NCBI RefSeq assembly: GCF_051650185.1
Contig: NZ_JBOFIN010000047.1
Coordinates: forward strand, 11,673 to 75,672
Direction: 5' to 3'
Source: Scandinavium sp051650185
GTDB lineage: Bacteria > Pseudomonadota > Gammaproteobacteria > Enterobacterales > Enterobacteriaceae
Length of the DNA: 64,000 bases
Part shown: in pieces, positions 54,188 to 61,211 of the stretch
Numbering within the stretch: the first letter of the stretch is position 1
Layout of the letters: the number at the start of each line of letters is the position of its first letter
Made by a program: the position numbers and the translations under genes
The notes under the pieces: model-generated
Databases searched by the model: none
The model's input: only the letters and a program-made list of their open reading frames with translations
Told to the model about the DNA's origin: nothing

Positions 54188-54736
54188 ATGACAACCAACG
54201 CACCTTATATCAATGCCGGATTAATGAGTCAGATAGCCTGCGGGGACAAAGACGCGCTGGCGCAACTGTATCGCCTTCTCTCCCCCAGGCTGTTTGGCAT
54301 CATTCTGAGGATGGTCAGACGCCGCGATTGGGCAGAAGAGATCCTGCACGATACCTTCATTCAAATCTGGCAATCGGCTATGTATTACGATGAAAAGCGC
54401 AGCGAGCCGCAAATCTGGCTCAGCCACATCGCCAGAAACCGGGCGATTGATTATCTGCGTAAACATGAACACCGCTGTTGTTCCGTAGATGAGATCAGCG
54501 AAGCAGAGGAAGGATTTCAGGCACCCTTGCCTGCTGAAGATGTTCATCAGGAGGCTCGCCGCCTTCAGCATTGCATGGAGCACTTGCCTGCCGAACAGCG
54601 TCAAAGCATTGCCCTGGCCTATTATCGTGGCCTGTCGCAAACCGAAATAGCCCTTTCCATGAGTCAACCTGAAGGCACAGTGAAAAGCTGGATCCGCCGC
54701 GCGTTGACACATCTCAGGGAGTGTATTGGCCTATGA
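54188..54736 (+). CDS. ECF-family RNA polymerase sigma factor (SigK-like)
   Basis: A 182-residue ECF sigma factor. Region 2 (about 20-95): LYRLLSPRLFGIILRMVRRRDWAEEILHDTFIQIW and IARNRAIDYLR; region 4 (about 130-180): LPAEQRQSIALAYYRGLSQTEIALSMSQPEGTVKSWIRRALTHLR. ATG at 54188 behind AGGGAA. Overlaps the anti-sigma gene by four bases (ATGA). Paired with an RskA-like membrane anti-sigma factor. A longer open frame (from 54131) has no ribosome site and runs through the hairpin. Confidence 0.9.
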   Translation: MTTNAPYINAGLMSQIACGDKDALAQLYRLLSPRLFGIILRMVRRRDWAEEILHDTFIQIWQSAMYYDEKRSEPQIWLSHIARNRAIDYLRKHEHRCCSVDEISEAEEGFQAPLPAEDVHQEARRLQHCMEHLPAEQRQSIALAYYRGLSQTEIALSMSQPEGTVKSWIRRALTHLRECIGL

Positions 54737-55398
54737 GTGTCCAGGACAAAGAAACGCTTATCGCGGCGGAATATGTGCTGGGGCTTATCGACAATCAGAC
54801 CCGGCAGCAGCTTGATAAACGCCTCAATGAAGATAAACAATTTGCCGCCGAGGTGCTGCACTGGCAAAAGGCCTTCAGCGGTATTGACGTGACAACTCAC
54901 GATGTCACGCCCTCACCTGCACTCTGGCCGCAAATAGAGGACAAGCTGGTTCAGCGTCCACTCCCTGCTGTGTCATCGCATCGGCAACGTCCTCTGTTCT
55001 GGCTGGGCTGGGCACTGGCGGCAGCAATGGCAGGCGTCGTTATCTTCACCCATGTCTTTGCTCCTCATGAGATGCAGCCCATTGCTGTGCTAAGCGGAAC
55101 GCAGCCGAATGCGCAGTTTGTCGTGAGTCTGGACAAAACTGCTTCGGTCATTCAGGTCTCCGCGCTGAACGTCGCGCTTCCTCAGGATAAAAACTTACAG
55201 CTGTGGCTCATTAAAGGCGGCGCTGCGCCGCGTTCACTGGGGCTAATTCTTCATCACGACCGAAACAGTTTCAGGCTACCGGGTGAGACGCTGGATAATC
55301 AGACCGTGCTGGCAATCAGCCTGGAGCCTGTTGGCGGTTCGAAACTGGCTGGCCCTTCCGGCCCGGTGATTTTCCAGGGCAAAGTGAGCCCGCTTTAA
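54733..55398 (+). CDS. Membrane anti-sigma factor (RskA/anti-sigma-K family)
   Basis: A 221-residue single-pass membrane protein. Cytoplasmic anti-sigma domain with the family pattern AAEYVLGLIDNQTRQQLDKRL and WP-x-IEDKL (about 8-72); membrane segment about 87-109 (WLGWALAAAMAGVVIF); periplasmic RskA C-terminal domain with LQLWLIKGG and LAISLEPVGGS. Expected to hold the cotranslated ECF sigma at the membrane until an envelope signal triggers release. Confidence 0.88.
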   Translation: MSVQDKETLIAAEYVLGLIDNQTRQQLDKRLNEDKQFAAEVLHWQKAFSGIDVTTHDVTPSPALWPQIEDKLVQRPLPAVSSHRQRPLFWLGWALAAAMAGVVIFTHVFAPHEMQPIAVLSGTQPNAQFVVSLDKTASVIQVSALNVALPQDKNLQLWLIKGGAAPRSLGLILHHDRNSFRLPGETLDNQTVLAISLEPVGGSKLAGPSGPVIFQGKVSPL

Positions 55399-55430
55399 GG
55401 CGAATAGATGCGTAGAGGGCGTACTTTTCA

Positions 55431-55459
55431 TTGCCCCTCGCAGGATTGGGGGCTATAAT
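55431..55459 (+). promoter_or_regulatory. rplY promoter
   Basis: TTGCCC (55431-55436), 17-base spacer, perfect TATAAT (55454-55459), placing the start about 78 bases ahead of the rplY ATG. The spacing and -10 fit a strong housekeeping sigma-70 promoter. Confidence 0.7.
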
Positions 55460-55543
55460 GCCGCCCGCTTTTGCATGTGCAAAGCAGATCACTTACCTGT
55501 TGCTGGGTCGCCTGTAACAGGCTTAATTTAAAGAGAGACTTCA

Positions 55544-55828
55544 ATGTTTACTTTTGACGTAGTAGTACGTAAAGAGCAGGGTAAGGGTGCGAGCCGCCGC
55601 CTGCGTGCAGCTAACAAAGTTCCAGCTATCGTTTACGGTGGCGCAGCTGCTCCGGTATCCATCGAACTGGATCACGACAAAGTATTTAACGCTCAGTCTA
55701 AAGACGAGTTTTACTCTGACGTTCTGACCCTGGTTGTTGATGGTAAAGAAGAAAAAGTGAAGGTACAGGCTGTTCAGCGTCACGCTTACAAGCCAAAAGT
55801 AACTCACATCGACTTCGTTCGCGCTTAA
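55544..55828 (+). CDS. rplY: 50S ribosomal protein bL25
   Basis: The 94-residue short (enteric) L25 that binds 5S rRNA. Ends KPKVTHIDFVRA as in E. coli. Monocistronic, with a clear promoter and a strong terminator. Confidence 0.98.
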   Translation: MFTFDVVVRKEQGKGASRRLRAANKVPAIVYGGAAAPVSIELDHDKVFNAQSKDEFYSDVLTLVVDGKEEKVKVQAVQRHAYKPKVTHIDFVRA

Positions 55829-55847
55829 TTGCTGCTGACTGGTTGAG

Positions 55848-55875
55848 AAAAACCCCGCTTCGGCGGGGTTTTTTT
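55848..55875 (+). terminator. Intrinsic terminator of rplY
   Basis: AAAACCCCGC-TTCG-GCGGGGTTTTTTT; the UUCG tetraloop and T-run make a strong terminator. It could also serve the convergent yejK. Confidence 0.9.
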
Positions 55876-55880
55876 ATGGC

Positions 55881-56885
55881 TTAATTGCTGCCAGTGCGAC
55901 GTTTAAGCTGATCGCGCAGATTCGGTGGCGTGCCTTTAATCGTCAGCGTATCGGTCGCCGGATCCCAGAAAATACGTTCGCCGAGCAGAAGTGCATCAAA
56001 ATTGATGGTCAACCCACCGCCGCTGCCCGCGTATTTGGTTAACTGACGCAGAGCGCTACGATCGGCCGGGAAGCTCTCTTCAAGCTCATAACCCTTCTCC
56101 GCCGTAAAAGCCTGGAAGCTCACTTCGGCGACGCCCGACAACTCTTTCGACAGTGATTCAACTTCAATCTCTTCGCCCGCCTGAAGCTGCTCGTTGCAGT
56201 AGGTATACACCTGCTGACGCACATTCTGACGCTCAGATTTATCAAGCTGCGCTTCTGCGGTGAAATCATCGACGGCCTGCATCAAAGCCTTGTTCTGTTT
56301 TTTCGCGTTCAGCCCTTCGCCCGCACCCAGGAAGTCCATAAAGAAATCTGAAACTTTGCGTCCAACACGCCCGCGCAGGAACGTCAGATAGCGGGTAGAT
56401 TCCGGATTGGTTTCCCATTCGGTGAGATCGATACGCGCCACAATATCGGCATGGTTGATATCAAGATAATGTGTGGAGCTGATATCCAGCTGTTCGTTGA
56501 CCCGCATACTGCTCAGGTTGTTGAGCACCGCGACCAAAAGATACTCCACCGCCAGATAGCGATAATGGCAAAACAGCACAATGCCGCCGTCAGCAAACGG
56601 GTATTTTGCCAGCTCATCGCGCAGACGACCGGTTGCCGCACGGCTGAAAGCCAGAAAATCTTCCTCACCCTGACGATGCAGACGAAGAGACTCAGCCAGT
56701 TCGCTGTCTTCGTTGAACATGCCGTACGCTTTGTTCTTTGCACTGTAAACGCGGTGCAGTTCGGCCATCATCTCTTCGACCGTTGCCGTTGGCTCCAGCA
56801 GGCTATCGCGCAGCACCACTTCAAGGTTATCTTCGTCACGCTTGATCATCTGGTGCAGGGCAATCTGGTTGATATCCAGACTCAT
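55881..56885 (-). CDS. yejK: Nucleoid-associated protein YejK
   Basis: A 334-residue NdpA-family protein, nearly identical to E. coli YejK, found bound to nucleoids and to topoisomerase IV in other work. The sequence is colinear from MSLDINQIALHQ to the C-terminus PNLRDQLKRR. Divergent from yejL over 131 bases. Confidence 0.95.
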   Translation of the reverse strand: MSLDINQIALHQMIKRDEDNLEVVLRDSLLEPTATVEEMMAELHRVYSAKNKAYGMFNEDSELAESLRLHRQGEEDFLAFSRAATGRLRDELAKYPFADGGIVLFCHYRYLAVEYLLVAVLNNLSSMRVNEQLDISSTHYLDINHADIVARIDLTEWETNPESTRYLTFLRGRVGRKVSDFFMDFLGAGEGLNAKKQNKALMQAVDDFTAEAQLDKSERQNVRQQVYTYCNEQLQAGEEIEVESLSKELSGVAEVSFQAFTAEKGYELEESFPADRSALRQLTKYAGSGGGLTINFDALLLGERIFWDPATDTLTIKGTPPNLRDQLKRRTGSN

Positions 56886-57016
56886 GTTAAACTCTCCTTT
56901 TAGACCGGGCGGTATTCAACCACCGCAGGCGCAACTGTGTAAAGTCGAAAAAAAGCGGAAAAAAAGATGCTGCTACGGTAATATGTTGCCCTTTCCTGAA
57001 CAACAGATTTTGATTT

Positions 57017-57244
57017 ATGCCACAACTCTCCCGCTACAGTGATGAACACGTTGAGCAGCTGCTCGCAGAATTAGCCAACGTGCTGGAAAAACACAAGGCA
57101 CCCACCGACCTGTCACTGATGGTGTTGGGCAATATGGTGACTAACCTGATTAACACAAGCGTCGCACCCGCCCAGCGTCCGGCGATTGCCCGCTCATTTG
57201 CTCAGGCGCTGCAATCTTCTGTTAGCGACGATCCGGCAAACTAA
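57017..57244 (+). CDS. yejL: DUF1414 protein YejL
   Basis: A 75-residue small protein (MPQLSRYSDEHVEQLLAELANVLEKHKAPTDLSLMVLGNM...) of unknown function, conserved in enterics. Lies 19 bases before yejM and is likely cotranscribed with it. Confidence 0.95.
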   Translation: MPQLSRYSDEHVEQLLAELANVLEKHKAPTDLSLMVLGNMVTNLINTSVAPAQRPAIARSFAQALQSSVSDDPAN

Positions 57245-57263
57245 GGAAGACGACAAACAGTTT

Positions 57264-59024
57264 ATGGTGACTCATCGTCAGCCCTACCGAGAAAAAGTCT
57301 CCCAGATGGTCAGTTGGGGGCATTGGTTTGCCCTGTTCAACATTCTGCTGGCTGCGGTACTTGGTAGCCGTTATCTGTTTGTCGCCGACTGGCCGACGAC
57401 GCTGTCGGGTCGCGTGTACTCGTACATCAGCCTCGTCGGGCACTTCAGCTTTCTGGTGTTTGCCACCTATCTGCTGATCCTCTTTCCTCTCACGTTTGTG
57501 GTGATGTCCCAGCGGTTAATGCGTTTTTTATCCGCCATCCTCGCCACCACAGGCATGACGCTGATACTGATAGACAGCGAAGTCTTTACCCGTTTCCATC
57601 TGCACCTCAATCCCATCGTCTGGGAACTGGTTATCAACCCTGACCAGAACGAGATGGCCCGTGACTGGCAGCTGATGTTTATCAGCGTCCCGGTCATTTT
57701 GCTGATTGAGATGCTGTTTGCCACCTGGAGCTGGCAGAAGCTGCGCAGCCTGACGCGCCGCCGTCATTATGCTCGCCCGCTGGCCTGGTTCCTGTTTACC
57801 GCCTTTGTTGCGACTCATGTGATGTATATCTGGGCGGATGCCAATTTCTATCGCCCCATCACCATGCAGCGCGCGAATTTGCCGCTCTCCTACCCAATGA
57901 CTGCGCGTAAGTTTCTGGAGAAACATGGCCTGCTGGATGCGCAGGACTATCAGCGCCGCCTGATTGAGCAAGGCGATCCTGAGGCCGTATCGGTGCAGTA
58001 TCCGCTGAGCGATTTGCGCTATCGCGATATGGGGCCAGGGCAAAACGTTCTGTTGATTACAGTCGACAGTCTCAACTATTCCCGCTTTGAGAAACAGATG
58101 CCTGCGTTGGCCAGTTTCGCCCAGCAAAATATCAACTTCACCCAGCACATGAGCTCAGGTGATGCCGCAGACAGCGGTATCTTTGGCCTGTTCTACGGTA
58201 TTTCACCGAGCTATATGGACGGTGTGCTGTCAGCCCGTATTCCGGCGGCACTCATTTCCGCGCTAAACCAGCAAGGATATCAGCTCGGCCTGTTCTCATC
58301 AGATGGCTTCAGTAGCCCGATGTATCGCCAGGCGCTGCTGTCAGACTTCTCGCTGCCGCCGTCCAAATCGCAAAGCGACGCGGACACCGCCAGCCAGTGG
58401 ATCAACTGGCTGGGGAGCTACGCCCAGGAAGAAAACCGCTGGTTCTCATGGGTATCGTTCAACGGCACCACGATGGACGACACGCAGAAGCAAGGCTTTA
58501 ACCGTCGTTACAGCCGCGCCGCTGCGGATGTGGATGAACAAATCAACCGCGTGCTGACCGCGTTGAAAGACTCCGGCAAGCTTGAAAAAACGGTCGTGAT
58601 TATCACCGCCGCCCATGGCGTTGCGCTGGATAAACAAGGGGCGAACTTTGAGTGGTCCCGTAACAAACTGCAGGTGCCGTTGATTATCCACTGGCCGGGC
58701 ACACCGGCTCAGCAAATCAACACGCTGACGGACCATAAAGATGTCATGACCACGCTGATGCAGCGCCTGCTTCACGTCAGCACGCCAGCCAACGAATACT
58801 CACAGGGTCAGGACTTGTTCAGCGCCGCACGCCGTCACAACTGGGTGACCGCCGCCGATAACAGCGCGCTGGCGATCACCACCCCGAAAGTCACCGTGGT
58901 GCTGAATCATAACGGCAGCTACCGCTCCTGGGATCGCGAGGGCGAGCAGATTGAAGATCAGAAGCCACAGCTGAGTTTACTGCTTCAGGTGCTGACGGAA
59001 GAGAAGCGCTTTATCGCTAACTGA
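57264..59024 (+). CDS. yejM: Inner membrane LPS-level regulator YejM (PbgA/LapC)
   Basis: A 586-residue essential protein: five membrane segments in residues 1-190 and a periplasmic sulfatase-like domain (from about 245: NVLLITVDSLNYSRFEKQMP). It senses lipid A and blocks LapB-FtsH, thereby stabilising LpxC. Start at 57264 (MVTHRQPYREK) matches E. coli; the open frame begins at 57186 inside yejL. Confidence 0.96.
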   Translation: MVTHRQPYREKVSQMVSWGHWFALFNILLAAVLGSRYLFVADWPTTLSGRVYSYISLVGHFSFLVFATYLLILFPLTFVVMSQRLMRFLSAILATTGMTLILIDSEVFTRFHLHLNPIVWELVINPDQNEMARDWQLMFISVPVILLIEMLFATWSWQKLRSLTRRRHYARPLAWFLFTAFVATHVMYIWADANFYRPITMQRANLPLSYPMTARKFLEKHGLLDAQDYQRRLIEQGDPEAVSVQYPLSDLRYRDMGPGQNVLLITVDSLNYSRFEKQMPALASFAQQNINFTQHMSSGDAADSGIFGLFYGISPSYMDGVLSARIPAALISALNQQGYQLGLFSSDGFSSPMYRQALLSDFSLPPSKSQSDADTASQWINWLGSYAQEENRWFSWVSFNGTTMDDTQKQGFNRRYSRAAADVDEQINRVLTALKDSGKLEKTVVIITAAHGVALDKQGANFEWSRNKLQVPLIIHWPGTPAQQINTLTDHKDVMTTLMQRLLHVSTPANEYSQGQDLFSAARRHNWVTAADNSALAITTPKVTVVLNHNGSYRSWDREGEQIEDQKPQLSLLLQVLTEEKRFIAN

Positions 59025-59058
59025 TTGATTATTTATGAATCAGTTAGCCAAAGCTGTC

Positions 59059-59089
59059 TTGCATTCAGCGCTGAAAACAGTACTATTAT
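59059..59089 (+). promoter_or_regulatory. Promoter of the tRNA-Pro gene
   Basis: TTGCAT (59059-59064) and TACTAT (59081-59086), 16-base spacer, immediately before the tRNA. Confidence 0.55.
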
Positions 59090-59099
59090 TCACCTGCAT

Positions 59100-59176
59100 C
59101 GGCACGTAGCGCAGCCTGGTAGCGCATCGTCATGGGGTGGCGAGGGTCGAGAGTTCGAATCTCTCCGTGCCGACCA
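59100..59176 (+). tRNA. proL: tRNA-Pro (anticodon GGG)
   Basis: Seventy-seven bases with encoded CCA: acceptor CGGCACG/CGTGCCG, anticodon loop ATGGGGT with anticodon GGG, T-arm GAGAG-TTCGAAT-CTCTC. Matches enteric proL and lies after yejM as in E. coli. The 3' end is followed by a hairpin terminator. Confidence 0.96.
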
Positions 59177-59186
59177 AATATTCAGG

Positions 59187-59214
59187 AAAACCAACCGCTT
59201 AGGTTGGTTTTTTT
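59187..59214 (+). terminator. Terminator after tRNA-Pro
   Basis: AAAACCAACC-GCTTA-GGTTGGTTTTTTT. Confidence 0.9.
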
Positions 59215-59332
59215 ATGCCTAAAATTTGTAGTGGTTACAGCACAAGTCTGTTGCTACTATACGCCTGTTTAATTTTTAGCTTTTGCTATTTTCTTTTTTT
59301 TGCATAGACTCATTGGTTCAAGGATAGTGTGT

Positions 59333-60181
59333 ATGATCTACGATTGTTTTTTGTATTACGACGAAGATATGTTATTAGAGATTCGCCTCAATACACTGTT
59401 TGAATCAGTGGACAAATTTGTCATCGTTGAATCGACACATACTTTCACCGGCAAGCCAAAAAAACTTAATTTTGATATTTCTCGATTCGAAAAATTTCGA
59501 GAAAAAATCATCTATGTCATTTATGAAGAACCACCAATAATAAAATCTGGCAGCGATAATGAAGTTGATGCCTGGGCCAATGAAGCGGCGACCAGAAATG
59601 CGATTATGAAAGGTTTGGACAGTGCGAGAGGAGAAGATATCATCTTAGTTTCTGACGTTGATGAGATATTCAACCCGGAAGCCATCGCCAAAATAAACCC
59701 ATCGAATTTATGCACCATCTTTCATATGGGGTTTTACAACTATCAATTTAATCTTCAGGTATTTAACACCGAAGGAAGCACTCGGCTGTGTACGCTACCA
59801 AGAGCCACAACATTAAACAACATGAAAAAATATTTTGATAGCGAGCCAGAAACGTTCCGAAATATAAAAAAATCGAAGATCTTTAAGAATTTCATTTCGA
59901 GGACTCTGTTCAAATACCGGAGTAAAACGTTAACGGACGCTGGCTGGCACTTCTCATGGATTATGACGCCTGAGCGTATTGCCGAGAAGATGTCTTCGAT
60001 TTCGCACACTGAGTATGATTTGCCGCATCTGAATAATAAAGATCATATTATCGATGCACTGACCAATGGAAAAGACATCTGGAACCGTGACCGTAAAATG
60101 GTCAAACAGGCTTTGATTACACCGCACTTCCCACGCTATCTTGTAGAAAATGCGGATAAATTTTCAAGTTTTATCCTTTGA
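59333..60181 (+). CDS. Glycosyltransferase family 17 protein (beta-1,4-GlcNAc-transferase-like)
   Basis: A 282-residue single-domain protein with GT17 hallmarks: N-terminal MIYDCFLYYDEDMLLEIRLNTL, FVIVESTHTFTGKPK, the acidic nucleotide-sugar site SDVDE (Asp108/Asp110) and GWHFSW. GT17 is known from eukaryotic bisecting-GlcNAc transferases; bacterial members probably decorate surface glycans. ATG at 59333 with AAGGA eight bases before. AT-rich and directly downstream of a tRNA gene, both signs of acquisition. The actual acceptor is unknown. Confidence 0.85.
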   Translation: MIYDCFLYYDEDMLLEIRLNTLFESVDKFVIVESTHTFTGKPKKLNFDISRFEKFREKIIYVIYEEPPIIKSGSDNEVDAWANEAATRNAIMKGLDSARGEDIILVSDVDEIFNPEAIAKINPSNLCTIFHMGFYNYQFNLQVFNTEGSTRLCTLPRATTLNNMKKYFDSEPETFRNIKKSKIFKNFISRTLFKYRSKTLTDAGWHFSWIMTPERIAEKMSSISHTEYDLPHLNNKDHIIDALTNGKDIWNRDRKMVKQALITPHFPRYLVENADKFSSFIL

Positions 60182-60262
60182 GTGATGTTGAGGGGCTGGA
60201 TGCCCCTCTGCTGATTAATGAGAGCCTCAGGGCTCGTCACTAACGTATTTAACAGAGGTCTT
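60182..60262 (+). other. Short gap with two hairpins before the small ORF
   Basis: GAGGGGC/GCCCCTC (60190-60208) and GAGCC/GGCTC (60222-60235), neither followed by T-runs. They may separate expression of the glycosyltransferase from the YoaK-like ORF. Confidence 0.45.
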
Positions 60263-60361
60263 ATGCGCATTGGTATCGCCTTCCCTATTCTGTGTTTCAT
60301 TGTTGCTGTCGCCTTCCTGGCCTGGTTTGTGATTGGCGGTTACGCCACGCCCGGTTCCTGA
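60263..60361 (+). CDS. yoaK: Small membrane protein, YoaK-like
   Basis: A 32-residue peptide beginning MRIGIAFPILCFIVAVAFLA and ending in IGGYATPGS. It closely resembles E. coli YoaK, a single-pass small membrane protein of the same length known from memory; helix about residues 6-24 followed by a short polar end. ATG at 60263 has AGAGG five bases before. In E. coli yoaK sits elsewhere, so this is a relocated or second copy. Convergent with the regulator gene (stop four bases away). Function unknown. Confidence 0.78.
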   Translation: MRIGIAFPILCFIVAVAFLAWFVIGGYATPGS

Positions 60362-60364
60362 GGC

Positions 60365-61000
60365 TTAGTAATCCTCTGGCAGCGTTTTGTTGATGGAAAC
60401 CAGTTTTCCTCTCTCAACCGTGATGTATCCCCCTTCTTTGAGATCGGCTAACACCCGGAATACATGCGTGCGGGACAACGTAGTCCTGCGCATGATGAAA
60501 GCGGCTACGCCTTCACGCTCATCCTGGTGCGTCTGGCTGCGGTAAAGGTAGCGAAACAGCATCGGTTTGATGGTCTGGTAGCTGGTCAGCTGCCGTCGCT
60601 CCGAATGCAGATCGAGACTAAAGATCGTCATATACACAAGGATGGTGGCAAGCTCGTTAACCCGCTCAGGCGTGGCATGAATAAATATCTGGTCAAAATC
60701 TTCATAGCTGACTTTTATCACCCCTATCGGCGTCATGCTGATATATTCAAAAGTCACCAGCGGACAATATCTTTCCATCAGACCAACCGGCATATATTCA
60801 ATGGTATTGCCAATCGTTAATTCGCTACCGGCCACCGTAATCGCTAATGATCCCTCTGTAACAAAATAAATAAATCCGGGTTCAGGTTTGAAATGATGAT
60901 TGGGGGGGTAATCAGACATTTCTCCCTTTTCCATAAGCTCAGGCACATGTCCGTCAATCTTCAGCGATGTGTAATAACTGTGCAGCTTTGCAAAATCCAC
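60365..61000 (-). CDS. Crp-like helix-turn-helix regulator, IprA/YaiV type
   Basis: A 211-residue protein with an N-terminal cNMP-binding-like beta fold (FIYFVTEGSLAITVAG, about 40-110) lacking an obvious cAMP phosphate-binding cassette, and a C-terminal winged HTH (AFIMRRTTLSRTHVFRVLADLKEGGYITVERGKLVSIN). The end GKLVSIN resembles E. coli YaiV (IprA, inhibitor of hydrogen peroxide resistance). It is divergent from the alkylsulfatase gene and may regulate it; that is inference. Confidence 0.82.
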   Translation of the reverse strand: MDFAKLHSYYTSLKIDGHVPELMEKGEMSDYPPNHHFKPEPGFIYFVTEGSLAITVAGSELTIGNTIEYMPVGLMERYCPLVTFEYISMTPIGVIKVSYEDFDQIFIHATPERVNELATILVYMTIFSLDLHSERRQLTSYQTIKPMLFRYLYRSQTHQDEREGVAAFIMRRTTLSRTHVFRVLADLKEGGYITVERGKLVSINKTLPEDY

Positions 61001-61211
61001 CCTTCACCTCTTTTTTATTTTTAGCCTTTTCTTGTTAAGTCTGATTATAGCATTTTCACGCGGAGTTCGCGTTGTGCAAAATTATCACCACGGCATCAGT
61101 CCCATATGGCACTAGCCACCCCTTTCTGAGCCTTTACAATATTAACGTTCTTTTCTGCAAATTCGATGACAAGAGTTCATCCCGACATTAATACACCCAA
61201 GAGGCCATTTA

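Noticed and set aside
59100..60361. Integrative island at the tRNA-Pro gene
   Set aside because: No integrase and no repeated tRNA 3' end noticed within the window; only composition and position suggest acquisition.
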